NCBI GenBank assembly: GCA_047972415.1
Contig: JBKEAN010000171.1
Span: forward strand, 1-19,802
DNA length: 19,802 bases
Reading direction: 5' to 3'
Origin: Mangrovibacterium sp047972415
GTDB taxonomy: Bacteria; Bacteroidota; Bacteroidia; Bacteroidales; Prolixibacteraceae
A program made the translations under genes and the position numbers. The notes beneath the pieces were generated by a model that did not search any database, was not told the DNA's origin, and saw only the letters and a program-made list of their open reading frames with translations. This document shows positions 8,492 to 15,962 of the stretch, piece after piece (the first letter of the stretch is position 1; every line of letters begins with the position of its first letter).

Positions 8492-8507
8492 AAACTAATT
8501 TTTAGAT

Positions 8508-8523
8508 ATTAATTCGAATTAAT
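8508..8523. repeat. 16-nt perfect palindrome in the OmpA gene leader
   Basis: ATTAATTCGAATTAAT is a perfect palindrome 17-32 nt upstream of the OmpA-family ATG, so it probably lies in the 5' untranslated region. Its core AATTCGAATT recurs at 12820-12829, next to the candidate promoter of the tetraheme cytochrome gene. It may be an operator; the AT-rich background makes chance possible. Confidence 0.35.
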
Positions 8524-8559
8524 CATTCACTTGTATTTGGTAAAAACACCAATTAAATT

Positions 8560-8567
8560 CAAACTTA
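8560..8567 (-). promoter_or_regulatory. Candidate -7 element for the OmpA-family gene
   Basis: On the minus strand this reads TAAGTTTG, an exact TAnnTTTG match, and would give a leader of about 60 nt. A second exact match, TATTTTTG at 8614-8607, would give a leader of about 110 nt. No clear -33 element is visible for either, so which one is used is undecided. Confidence 0.4.
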
Positions 8568-8868
8568 AACAATATTTACTTTTTAATAGTATCTCCTATT
8601 TGGGAGCAAAAATAAAACATCAATATCAAATAACGAGCAATTCCCCCCCATAATCCTGCAATAACTTTACATTTATGAAACAATAGCCGTATTATTTAAC
8701 ATTTTACAAAATGTAAAAATACTGAATATTCTAGTAAAACAATCAATAAATTTCCAACAAAGTCTTAACAACATTCCCAAACAGCCTATTTTGCTATTTA
8801 AATAATAAAAGTACTATTCATCCAAATCGATTTTTACTCCATCGAAAAAGCTAAAATCTGTTTCGTCT

Positions 8869-8900
8869 TCTTTTTCAAACTAAATATAGTTTGAAAAAGA
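8869..8900. repeat. Perfect 14-bp inverted repeat
   Basis: TCTTTTTCAAACTA (8869-8882) and TAGTTTGAAAAAGA (8887-8900) are exact reverse complements around the loop AATA. It lies 83-114 nt downstream of the cytochrome c assembly gene stop. It is not a classical terminator because no T run follows the stem in either direction and the stem is A/T-rich. It may be a 3' RNA end or stabilising structure, or a protein-binding site. Confidence 0.6.
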
Positions 8901-8982
8901 TACTGTTACAACCAAAAATAAAAAAAATGACATAAAAAAAGATGAAATTAGATAGAAATAGCTAAATAAGCATCCAATATTA

Positions 8983-11900
8983 TCATTTAAGCCCTATTTC
9001 CGGTTCCACTGACGCTATTGCCCGACCATATTTCCGTTCATTAATCCCTGCCCAAACGATAAGCGTGAAGGCAATAATGATGCACCAATAAATAGATGAC
9101 GGGACTGGTGGCGGAGCCCCCTGCCCGTACGAGTGCATTCCGGATAAATAATAATTAACACCGAAAAAGGTCATTAAAACAGAACTGATACCAAGCATGG
9201 CCAGACTACTTAACAAATAATGGCTGTAAACTCCGGGGATTTTCCGAAGGTGAATAATAAAGCTATAGACCAAAATTGTCACCAAAGCCCAAGTTTCTTT
9301 CGGGTCCCAACCCCAATAACGCCCCCAGGACTCGTTTGCCCACACACCGCCAATAAATGCGCCAATTGTAAGTAAAACCACTCCTACAATCAGTGACAGT
9401 TCGATGATAATAGCCAATTCTGCAATTGTATAAGACAGGCGCAACTGATTTTTGGCATTGCGACAAATCATCAGTAGCAAATTCAGAATCCCCAGGAGCG
9501 CAGCAATCCCCAAAAAGCCGTAGCTCGCTGTAATAATTGCCACATGCACAATTAACCAATACGATTTAAGTACCGGAACCAGGTTGGTAATCTCTGGGTT
9601 CAACCAGCTCATCCCTGCTACCATCAGTATCAACGAAGCCAAAATGGTAGTTACTGCCAGTGTAATTTGCGATTTCCGAATAAAAACAAAACCGGAAAGA
9701 AACGTTGCCCAACCAACATACAGCAGCGTCTCGTACGAATTACTCCAAGGTGCATGCCCCGAAATATACCACCGAACCGCCAAGCCAACCGTATAGGCAA
9801 CAAACAGTACAAAAATTATCCAGTTCCCAACAGTAAGGATACCAGACAAACGTTGGCGCGTTTTGAAAATAGCCAGCAAGTGAACAGCCAGCAACAACAG
9901 CCCGAAAAGTGCACCCAGTTTTGACAGCCAACCGAATACATTTATATTATTATATAAAACTTCCATTGTAATTTTGCTCTCGGACAAAATAAGCCCGGAA
10001 CCATGTTCGTGCTGAAAACTAACCAATTGGCGGAGACGACTATCTGCTGCCGAAAAATCGCCAGCCAGCATCGCCAACTGCAACTCGTGCAAATAGTTGG
10101 TCATCAGTAATTCTTCCGGTTTCGGATTTGCTCTCGACCCGCTAAAATAGTCCTTCTCGGTATGCCATGTTTGATTTTCATCTGACACATCGGGGAAAAC
10201 AGTCAAGAAACTCCGGTTAAAAACCTGGTAACAAATATTTACCCGCTCGTCAACCGAAATAACTTCTTTATCATATTTATCCCGTTCGTTGGGCTGTTTT
10301 TGATACGATTTATCAACCAGTTCCCGCAGTTTATAGACACCTTTCGATAAATCGACCAGTTGATTAAAACTCGCGTAACCTTGCGAAACGCCAAGTTCTG
10401 TTGCTAACTGCTGGTTCGAAATTTTAATCAACGGCTCATTTTTCCAGGCATCGGGCATCGCCGACATTCCGGCAAATACTTCGGTAGCCGAAAGCGTCTT
10501 GTACGAATTCTTACGTGTTAACTTCCTCAACACTTCGGAGGCCAATGTATTCAATGGTTCAACCCGCCCTTTCCGGTCCTGCACCAACAACCGGTCGAGC
10601 TGTTTCAGGTGAGTGTTCCCGATATGCAATGGTTCGCCCTGTGCATGCAAGGTAACCGGTAATAATAGTACTCCAAACAGCAAAATAATTAAATTTTTCT
10701 TTTTCAATTCTTTGATTCGCGATGCACTCCGAAGCAAGAACTGGAATCTGCTATTTCGATTAAAAAAGCTGAAAATCATCCCCAGCGACATGAGAAAATA
10801 ACCCAGATAAGTGACTATTGTACCCAAACTATCATAATTGACCGATAAAACTGTTCCCTTTTCATCCTCATCATACGACGATTGGAAAAATCGGTAACCT
10901 CCATAGTCCAAAATATTATTCATGTAAATTCGGTATGGCTTTTCAATGTTTTTGCTTTTATCGTTCAAGGTTACTTCGCTGGCAAACGACGAAGGGCTCA
11001 TCGACCCCGGGTAACGTTCCAACTGAAAATCATTTAGTTTGAGACTGAACGGCAACTCCATCACCTTTGAACCGTAATTAATAGCGACTTGCAGGTTTGC
11101 CAGGTTCATCCGAACCGGCTCCGAAGCCAATCCTTTTCTCCCAAAAATAACAGTTGGATAACTTCTGCCATCCCATTTAAAATTGACAAGCAAAGCATCG
11201 GTACGGGCCGTTTGCGAATCCTGATCTGATGTTAAAACGAGCCTCGATTTTGGCACATATTCGCGAAGTAAAAACATGTTCTCATTTTGTCGGTAAACGT
11301 ACTTCCCCGAAAATGGATTTTCTGTCTGAGGTAAATAAGAGCTAATCGTATCGCCCGCCATCGATAAAAGCTCAACAGTATCTTTCGCTTGAATGACGAG
11401 GCCCGGCCCATTACGTCTTAGTTGTATATCTGCATCGGAAAACGAATTTTCGAATGCAATTGAAAAATCGGCAAACCAAAAGGTTTGGTCTGGAAACAGC
11501 ACCACATTTTTCTGTATCCCACGATCGACCACCAAAAGTTCGATTCCCGCTAGTCCTCGTTCGTCGGGTACCAGCTTTTGAACGCCTCCCGAAACAAAAT
11601 CATCCACGTCAACTTCGAGTTTACTCCCGTCAACTTCAAGTTTATGACCAAAATTAGGGTGGGTATTGGGTGAAAATAAGGTTTTCCACACTGCGGAAAC
11701 ACCATCGGGAGATTGCCCAACCGCATCGACCTGCAGATAGGTATCGGTGGAAATAAGCATGTTCGACGATTCGCCTTCCCGAATATGCATACTTCCTTCG
11801 TAACCAAAAAAGCGGGTAAAACCAGCACCTGCAAGCATAATAATGAAAGCCAAATGGAACAAAACCATGCTCCAGCGTTTCAGTTTAAACGACTGGTAAT

Positions 11901-12099
11901 AAAATAAACTTCCAATGAGGTTTATTCCGAGCAGCGCCAGCAACACCTCGAACCAACGTGCGCTGTATATCAGGATTTGGGCCGTTTGGGTTCCGTAATT
12001 TTTTTCGATGATTGTTGCATAAGCAATTGAAACAGCAAATACAACCAGTAAACAGGAAGTTGTAACCATCGAAAAAAGAACAGCGTTAATTTTTTTCAT
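8983..12099 (-). CDS. ccsBA: Fused ResB-CcsA System II cytochrome c assembly protein
   Basis: Exports heme and attaches it to CxxCH motifs of apocytochromes at the outer face of the inner membrane. With the ATG at 12099-12097 it has 1038 residues; a GTG 45 nt upstream would add 15 unlikely residues. The N-terminal ResB/CcsB half has hydrophobic segments at about 8-30, 50-68 and 77-95 (FHLAFIIMLAGAG, His82), a large periplasmic domain and a fourth helix. A Bacteroidetes-type insertion follows near residue 489: a hydrophobic stretch ending in TLHAQ and a roughly 230-residue periplasmic domain. The CcsA half starts near 718 and contains the heme-handling WWD motif WGRYWGWDPKETW (925-937), flanked by periplasmic His candidates near 850 (LIVHVAI) and 989 (SGMHSYG). 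It is the obvious maturation factor for the multiheme cytochromes upstream. Confidence 0.93.
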   Translation of the reverse strand: MKKINAVLFSMVTTSCLLVVFAVSIAYATIIEKNYGTQTAQILIYSARWFEVLLALLGINLIGSLFYYQSFKLKRWSMVLFHLAFIIMLAGAGFTRFFGYEGSMHIREGESSNMLISTDTYLQVDAVGQSPDGVSAVWKTLFSPNTHPNFGHKLEVDGSKLEVDVDDFVSGGVQKLVPDERGLAGIELLVVDRGIQKNVVLFPDQTFWFADFSIAFENSFSDADIQLRRNGPGLVIQAKDTVELLSMAGDTISSYLPQTENPFSGKYVYRQNENMFLLREYVPKSRLVLTSDQDSQTARTDALLVNFKWDGRSYPTVIFGRKGLASEPVRMNLANLQVAINYGSKVMELPFSLKLNDFQLERYPGSMSPSSFASEVTLNDKSKNIEKPYRIYMNNILDYGGYRFFQSSYDEDEKGTVLSVNYDSLGTIVTYLGYFLMSLGMIFSFFNRNSRFQFLLRSASRIKELKKKNLIILLFGVLLLPVTLHAQGEPLHIGNTHLKQLDRLLVQDRKGRVEPLNTLASEVLRKLTRKNSYKTLSATEVFAGMSAMPDAWKNEPLIKISNQQLATELGVSQGYASFNQLVDLSKGVYKLRELVDKSYQKQPNERDKYDKEVISVDERVNICYQVFNRSFLTVFPDVSDENQTWHTEKDYFSGSRANPKPEELLMTNYLHELQLAMLAGDFSAADSRLRQLVSFQHEHGSGLILSESKITMEVLYNNINVFGWLSKLGALFGLLLLAVHLLAIFKTRQRLSGILTVGNWIIFVLFVAYTVGLAVRWYISGHAPWSNSYETLLYVGWATFLSGFVFIRKSQITLAVTTILASLILMVAGMSWLNPEITNLVPVLKSYWLIVHVAIITASYGFLGIAALLGILNLLLMICRNAKNQLRLSYTIAELAIIIELSLIVGVVLLTIGAFIGGVWANESWGRYWGWDPKETWALVTILVYSFIIHLRKIPGVYSHYLLSSLAMLGISSVLMTFFGVNYYLSGMHSYGQGAPPPVPSSIYWCIIIAFTLIVWAGINERKYGRAIASVEPEIGLK

Positions 12100-12162
12100 A
12101 ACCAGTAAAAATAATTTTAACGGTCCCTGCAAGCAATGAACCACGGTACGTTAATTGGATAT

Positions 12163-12202
12163 AAAAAAAACTCCTTTGTTTAAATTAAACAAAGGAATTT
12201 TT
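12163..12202 (-). terminator. Intrinsic terminator after the tetraheme cytochrome gene
   Basis: TCCTTTGTTTAA (12172-12183) pairs with TTAAACAAAGGA (12185-12196), effectively a stem of 8-9 bp with an A/T loop. On the minus strand it is followed by eight Ts (12170-12163). It also has T residues on the plus side, so it may act in both directions. It implies that the ccsBA gene has its own promoter or depends on readthrough. Confidence 0.85.
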
Positions 12203-12226
12203 TGGTTTCGAATTTCTTTTGTGCAA

Positions 12227-12721
12227 CTACTTTTTCAACGCAGGGTTCGGGTGAGCAACTTTCTTGCTGTACTCTGCATAATTAAAGCCTTTAAATGTGG
12301 GACTTTCGGCGTTGTGGCACTTTTTACACATTGCCTCTGTTGGCATAATCATCCCTTTGCTGAGAGCTAGTTTTTGATTTTTCATAATACTGGCTGATTT
12401 ATAAATGCTACCCGGTCCGTGGCATGATTCGCACGAAACGCCTTCCTGCGGAGTAATACCGGCCAATAACGATTTGTCGACACTGGCTGCAGTTGAGTGG
12501 CATTTTAAACACTTCGGGTTGGTTGCATCTGCCCCTTTAAGGCTTTTCATTGCATTGGCGTGCGGTCCGGCTACCCATTCGCTATATTGTCCGCCGGTTT
12601 CGGGTTTGTTGTGACAAACTTTACATTTTGCAGCACCAATATATTTAAATTCCTGCGCCATGGACACCGAACTAACCATCAGTGCCAGTACAACTAAAAG
12701 CATTAATTTTTTGTAGTTCAT
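12227..12721 (-). CDS. Tetraheme c-type cytochrome, c554-like
   Basis: A 164-residue periplasmic electron carrier. Residues 1-22 are a signal peptide (ends SVSMA, cleavage before Q). Four CxxCH heme sites follow: CKVCH (33-37), CLKCH (71-75), CESCH (97-101) and CKKCH (132-136). The spacing, the YIGAAKCKVCH start and the SEWVAGPHANA segment resemble the cytochrome c554 family. Only two His lie outside the heme motifs, His54 and His157, so not all four hemes can be bis-His; Met residues or open sites are expected. No membrane anchor or lipobox is present, so it should shuttle in the periplasm. A candidate promoter (12809-12816) upstream and a terminator downstream make it a probable single-gene unit, just before the cytochrome assembly gene. 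Confidence 0.9.
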   Translation of the reverse strand: MNYKKLMLLVVLALMVSSVSMAQEFKYIGAAKCKVCHNKPETGGQYSEWVAGPHANAMKSLKGADATNPKCLKCHSTAASVDKSLLAGITPQEGVSCESCHGPGSIYKSASIMKNQKLALSKGMIMPTEAMCKKCHNAESPTFKGFNYAEYSKKVAHPNPALKK

Positions 12722-12808
12722 AATCTCAATTTTAATCTGTTCTTTTTTTATTTAAACGTAATCATATTTCGTACCAAAAAAACGCGGTGATACTAATTTA
12801 TATTCATT

Positions 12809-12829
12809 CAAAATTAATCAATTCGAATT
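12809..12829 (-). promoter_or_regulatory. Candidate promoter and palindrome for the tetraheme cytochrome gene
   Basis: On the minus strand 12816-12809 reads TAATTTTG, an exact TAnnTTTG match, giving a leader of about 80 nt. The palindrome AATTCGAATT (12820-12829) lies directly upstream, in the space between the -7 and -33 positions where a repressor would act. No clear -33 TTG is visible. Confidence 0.4.
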
Positions 12830-12941
12830 ATCCACCACACGCATCTTTAATTCCTCTCCTTACAACATCAATACAATGCCGAAGATAGCTTGAACACAAC
12901 TGGTATTTCCAATCTTCTCCAATATTAACCGGATGCAGAAA

Positions 12942-13106
12942 TTAAAGCGATGCGAACAACTGGACGTACTCCAGACTATCGAGCTTCCCACTAGCCAACA
13001 TGCTGTGGCAAAGTGTGTAATACAGAACGATCAAACTGATTTTGTATTGAAACTTGCGGTTTTCAGAATTTATCGTTTTTTCGAAAAGCCGATTGATTAA
13101 TATCAT
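12942..13106 (-). CDS. Possible small hypothetical protein (54 aa)
   Basis: An ATG-started open frame of 54 codons that is easily missed because of its length. The product begins MILINRLFEKTINSENRKFQ and continues with a moderately hydrophobic stretch (YKISLIVLYYTLCHSML, residues 21-37), ending in YVQLFASL. Residue composition looks protein-like, with varied codons, but there is no recognisable family and no obvious ribosome binding site. The frame is open for four more codons before a TGA upstream. It starts about 30 nt beyond the terminator of the cytochrome b unit, so expression would need readthrough or its own promoter. It may equally be a gene remnant or chance. Confidence 0.25.
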   Translation of the reverse strand: MILINRLFEKTINSENRKFQYKISLIVLYYTLCHSMLASGKLDSLEYVQLFASL

Positions 13107-13135
13107 ACGGTTTTGCCATGCAGCTCAAGAGTTGA

Positions 13136-13172
13136 TAAAAAACGAGCCTGCTTGCTTGGCAAACCGGCTCGT
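13136..13172 (-). terminator. Intrinsic terminator after the cytochrome b gene
   Basis: On the minus strand ACGAGCC (13172-13166) pairs with GGCTCGT (13148-13142), with further pairing inside the loop (TTGC/GCAA), followed by a six-T run. It sits about 55 nt after the cytochrome b stop codon and ends the heptaheme/cytochrome b transcription unit. Confidence 0.9.
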
Positions 13173-13226
13173 AACTTCCGCAACGGGAAGCATATCATTC
13201 ACTTTATTTTTCTCAGTTCTTTCGGA

Positions 13227-13844
13227 TTAAACATGGTGCCAACCACTGATAATGCTTTTGAAATTATCCAACGGCGACTTCCCGATGGATGCAATATATA
13301 AATGAATAATCAGAAAAATAGACATGAAAAAACCCAATACCGAGTGAAAAACAGCTGTCAGAAAAATACCGCTCATGTTGTACACCCGATCAACAATCAT
13401 TTCGGGAAACAACAATGCGAAGCCGGTCAATATCAGACAAGGCATTACAAGGTACATCGTCAGGATATAAGTGTATTTTTGAAGGGGGTTAAACTTTCGC
13501 TTTTCCGACAACGGATAAGGCGAAGTCATTCCATGAAACATTCCCCAGGCATAATAATATGCTTGTTTGATCGGGCGTTTCAGAAAGCCACGGGGTTTTA
13601 CCATGTAAAACCGTCCGTTACCGCTAAACAGGTTTCCGAAGAAATACAGCAAATAATTGAGCGCAACAATAATTCCAACAATATTATGAATCTGTACGGC
13701 TACTGCAAAATTGATAATAAAGCGCGACTCAACGCCTGCCTGCATACTAATCCCGGTAAGGATTAACAAAATAATCCCGATGGCATTTATAGCATGCCAA
13801 ATCCGCAGCCATAGCGGATAGAAGTAGATTTTAGTCTCAGCCAT
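13227..13844 (-). CDS. Cytochrome b561-like membrane subunit
   Basis: A 205-residue integral membrane protein with four predicted helices (about 13-34, 43-72, 122-148 and 160-186). His residues at helix positions suited to b-heme ligation are His17 (RIWHAIN), His53 (QIHNIVG), His167 (VFHSVLG) and His181 (IIHLYIA). This is the layout of the prokaryotic cytochrome b561 / Ni-Fe hydrogenase and thiosulfate-reductase cytochrome b group, di-heme subunits that exchange electrons with the quinone pool. Its start overlaps the end of the heptaheme gene by 8 nt, so the two are translationally coupled and most likely form one complex. No hydrogenase or molybdoenzyme gene is nearby, which favours quinol oxidation toward the multiheme cytochromes. 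The direction of flow is inferred. Confidence 0.85.
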   Translation of the reverse strand: MAETKIYFYPLWLRIWHAINAIGIILLILTGISMQAGVESRFIINFAVAVQIHNIVGIIVALNYLLYFFGNLFSGNGRFYMVKPRGFLKRPIKQAYYYAWGMFHGMTSPYPLSEKRKFNPLQKYTYILTMYLVMPCLILTGFALLFPEMIVDRVYNMSGIFLTAVFHSVLGFFMSIFLIIHLYIASIGKSPLDNFKSIISGWHHV

Positions 13845-14778
13845 TTTTCTTACTTTTTAGAATTCGAAAGAATAGATGAATGCCAATTGCCCCAAACACG
13901 AGTACCAGAATGATGATACTGAGCTTTTGCAACAAAGGAACCTGCTGAGTACCTATAACATAGGATTCGTTTGAAATAATATTTCCCCAAACGCCTTCGC
14001 CTCGGTTCTGAAGGTTTTCGTATTTATACAACGAGGCTTTCAGTTTTGAACTTCCCGAATGACATCCGGTACAGTTGCGCAACGCTTCGGCCTTTGGCAA
14101 AATATTGTGCGAAACCATAAGACTATCGGTTACCTGGGTGTGGCACTCAATACAACGAACATTTTCGAAGTGCAGCTTTTGATTAGGTAACCAGCTATGA
14201 ACCTGTATTAGTTCGGGTTTTTCTTTTCCGGTAACCATGTGGTAACGCGACATGTCGTTATGGCAATTTAAACACATAGCGTTGCTGTAAGCCACAATCT
14301 CTTTTACGCTGGTGCTGGTGCGTGCAATTGGTTTATATGTGTGTTGATCGTGACATTTTGAACACGAAAACTCGTCGCCGTGCAATTGATAGTGAATACT
14401 TTTCTGAGCTTCCTCATCAATCCGCTCAAACTGATACGACGCGTAAGCCTCGTCGCCACCATGACAATCCAAACATCCGCTTAGCGGTTCCAGTTTCAAA
14501 TTGGCACTATGCGGGTAAGTGAAATACTCAAATGAATGGCAGTCGGTACAATCAAAAACCTGATGAACACCTGCCCTGATGGCTACTGTATCCATCACAT
14601 AATACGGGTTCATCAGGCGCTTCTCATCGCGCTCCATCAACTCGTTAAAGAAACTAAATGAATGCTGTGCATGACACTTCAGACACTGATGTTCCCGGGG
14701 CGTATCGTAATACTGCGCTTGCAGTACCTTGCTTTGCCCCAAAAAAAGAACAAATAACAGAGATAAGTAAATCCTCAT
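13837..14778 (-). CDS. Membrane-anchored heptaheme c-type cytochrome
   Basis: A 313-residue cytochrome. Residues 1-21 form a signal peptide (ends VLQA). Seven CxxCH sites follow: CLKCH (32-36), CTDCH (77-81), CLDCH (102-106), CSKCH (139-143), CLNCH (169-173), CIECH (209-213) and CTGCH (236-240). More than ten further His residues (for example 39, 72, 90, 129, 133, 146, 180, 194, 203, 224) could complete bis-His ligation of all hemes. One membrane helix at about 284-306 followed by a Lys/Arg-rich tail anchors it in the inner membrane with the hemes in the periplasm. The 8-nt overlap with the cytochrome b gene indicates a cytochrome b/c quinol dehydrogenase-like pair. It has no CxxCK or other catalytic heme motif, so it is more likely an electron relay than a reductase. 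Confidence 0.92.
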   Translation of the reverse strand: MRIYLSLLFVLFLGQSKVLQAQYYDTPREHQCLKCHAQHSFSFFNELMERDEKRLMNPYYVMDTVAIRAGVHQVFDCTDCHSFEYFTYPHSANLKLEPLSGCLDCHGGDEAYASYQFERIDEEAQKSIHYQLHGDEFSCSKCHDQHTYKPIARTSTSVKEIVAYSNAMCLNCHNDMSRYHMVTGKEKPELIQVHSWLPNQKLHFENVRCIECHTQVTDSLMVSHNILPKAEALRNCTGCHSGSSKLKASLYKYENLQNRGEGVWGNIISNESYVIGTQQVPLLQKLSIIILVLVFGAIGIHLFFRILKSKKNG

Positions 14779-14907
14779 CGGTACTAATTTGTCGGTTGTT
14801 TGTATATTTCTACACCTGGTTTTGCTTAAATTAAGAATCGAAATTCGGAGACTTAACCCGAAATCCCAACATGGCGGGTTCTCTTCTTTTATTGGATTTT
14901 TCAGCGA

Positions 14908-14944
14908 AAAATGGTAATACCTATCAAGCAGATATTACCATTTT
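14908..14944 (-). terminator. Intrinsic terminator after the DUF5777 gene
   Basis: AAAATGGTAATA (14908-14919) and TATTACCATTTT (14933-14944) form a perfect 12-bp stem with a 13-nt loop. On the minus strand the distal arm ends in a five-T run. It closes the monoheme cytochrome/DUF5777 unit about 35 nt after its last stop codon. Confidence 0.85.
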
Positions 14945-14977
14945 AACCAACTATCGATTTTTATGATACACTGCTTA

Positions 14978-15940
14978 TTAGTACATCCACAAACGGGTTA
15001 TGGTGAAACCAAAAGCCAATCCATCAAACATTTTATTCGAATTATTCATCATATCGAGCTGAGGCACGAGTGCACCAGCATTTCCAACATAAACCTGGAA
15101 AGCATGTGTATAAGTTGAAATCTCAACCCCGAACTTCAGGCTGGGTTTGGGATTATACGGACCATCCCATCCTGGCGTATTTTCAACAGTCCAACCCGAG
15201 TGTTGTTCCGAAATCCCGTCAATCGTCAACGGTGCATCAAAATTAAAGATGAACGACGATTGCGGAGAAAACTTCATCCGGCCACTCAGGTGCAAGCCTA
15301 TCCTATCGTGATCGTGCCAGGCGCGAACATAGTTGGCGTGCGAAAAACTTACACCTCCTTGCAACGACAACTTGTCGTTAAACTTACGGCCAACAAGCAC
15401 TTGTGCGAAATACGAAAGACGTGTGCTAAATTTCACATCAAATGTATCCAGCGGATTATCGTAATTGTTCAACCGGCCAAAATCCTCTTTCGGTCTTCCA
15501 TCAATGGCTGCATTTCCGAATACCGTTACAAAAACCGGAACCATGTTCTGTTGTGTTTGCTCCAGAATTGTCCATTTGGCATTAAAATCGCTATACATCA
15601 ATGTTTTGGTAATACCGTAGCCTATCTGCACATTTTTGACTGGCACATAATTTATCGCCAACCGAACGTTAGCCGACGAGTACAAACCCCAAAGATCAGA
15701 CGAAGCATGTTTGGCCGAGCCGTCTTTTTCTATTGTTCCAAACTTATGCTGGATAATAAACTCAAGCGATTTTGGATCGGGTATAAACGAAGTTTGGGCA
15801 TCGATAAGTGTACCATTTTCAAAAGCTTGCCCAACGGATACGTCAACGGTGGCGGTATCGGCCTCCGTCGCCTCGTCCTGTGCCCACAGGTTTACATTAA
15901 CCAATAAACAGGCTAGTATAATTAATAGTATTCTTTTCAT
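14978..15940 (-). CDS. DUF5777 outer-membrane beta-barrel protein
   Basis: A 320-residue predicted outer-membrane barrel. Residues 1-20 are a signal peptide (ends LWA, cleavage before Q). From about residue 57 the sequence is a series of amphipathic strands: LEFIIQHKFGTIE, VRLAINYVPVKNVQIGYG, VPVFVTVFGNAAI, RLSYFAQVLVGRKF, SLQGGVSFSHANY and SSFIFNFDAPLTI. It ends in GLAFGFTITRLWMY, a typical C-terminal beta signal with a terminal aromatic residue. The pattern matches the DUF5777 family of Bacteroidetes, whose function is not established. The gene is only 22 nt downstream of the monoheme cytochrome lipoprotein gene and shares its transcript. This makes a partnership at the outer membrane plausible, for example as the porin part of an electron conduit (inference). 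Confidence 0.82.
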   Translation of the reverse strand: MKRILLIILACLLVNVNLWAQDEATEADTATVDVSVGQAFENGTLIDAQTSFIPDPKSLEFIIQHKFGTIEKDGSAKHASSDLWGLYSSANVRLAINYVPVKNVQIGYGITKTLMYSDFNAKWTILEQTQQNMVPVFVTVFGNAAIDGRPKEDFGRLNNYDNPLDTFDVKFSTRLSYFAQVLVGRKFNDKLSLQGGVSFSHANYVRAWHDHDRIGLHLSGRMKFSPQSSFIFNFDAPLTIDGISEQHSGWTVENTPGWDGPYNPKPSLKFGVEISTYTHAFQVYVGNAGALVPQLDMMNNSNKMFDGLAFGFTITRLWMY

Positions 15941-15962
15941 AGGTTAGTTCTTTCAATGGTTT

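Larger units (their letters stand above)
8492..8982. other. AT-rich intergenic region upstream of the OmpA gene
   Basis: 491 bp without a convincing gene, clearly more AT-rich than its surroundings. It holds a perfect palindrome near the OmpA start (8508-8523), two candidate minus-strand promoter elements (8560-8567 and 8607-8614), a coding-like fragment without a start codon (8814-8880) and a perfect inverted repeat (8869-8900). These are listed separately where they merit it. Confidence 0.7.
12722..13226. other. Intergenic region between the cytochrome b and tetraheme cytochrome genes
   Basis: 505 bp. It contains the terminator of the heptaheme/cytochrome b unit (13136-13172), a possible 54-codon ORF (12942-13106), and a candidate promoter with a small palindrome (12809-12829) for the tetraheme cytochrome gene. 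The rest shows nothing recognisable. Confidence 0.7.

Noticed and set aside
8983..12144. Longer ccsBA start at GTG 12144
   Set aside because: The added 15 residues precede a normal MKKINAVLF membrane start at ATG 12099; the GTG has no ribosome site and lies close to the upstream terminator.
15200..15907. 235-codon plus-strand frame opposite the DUF5777 gene
   Set aside because: The minus strand has signal peptide, barrel strands and a C-terminal beta signal; the plus frame gives a Cys/Arg/His-rich product with no recognisable features.
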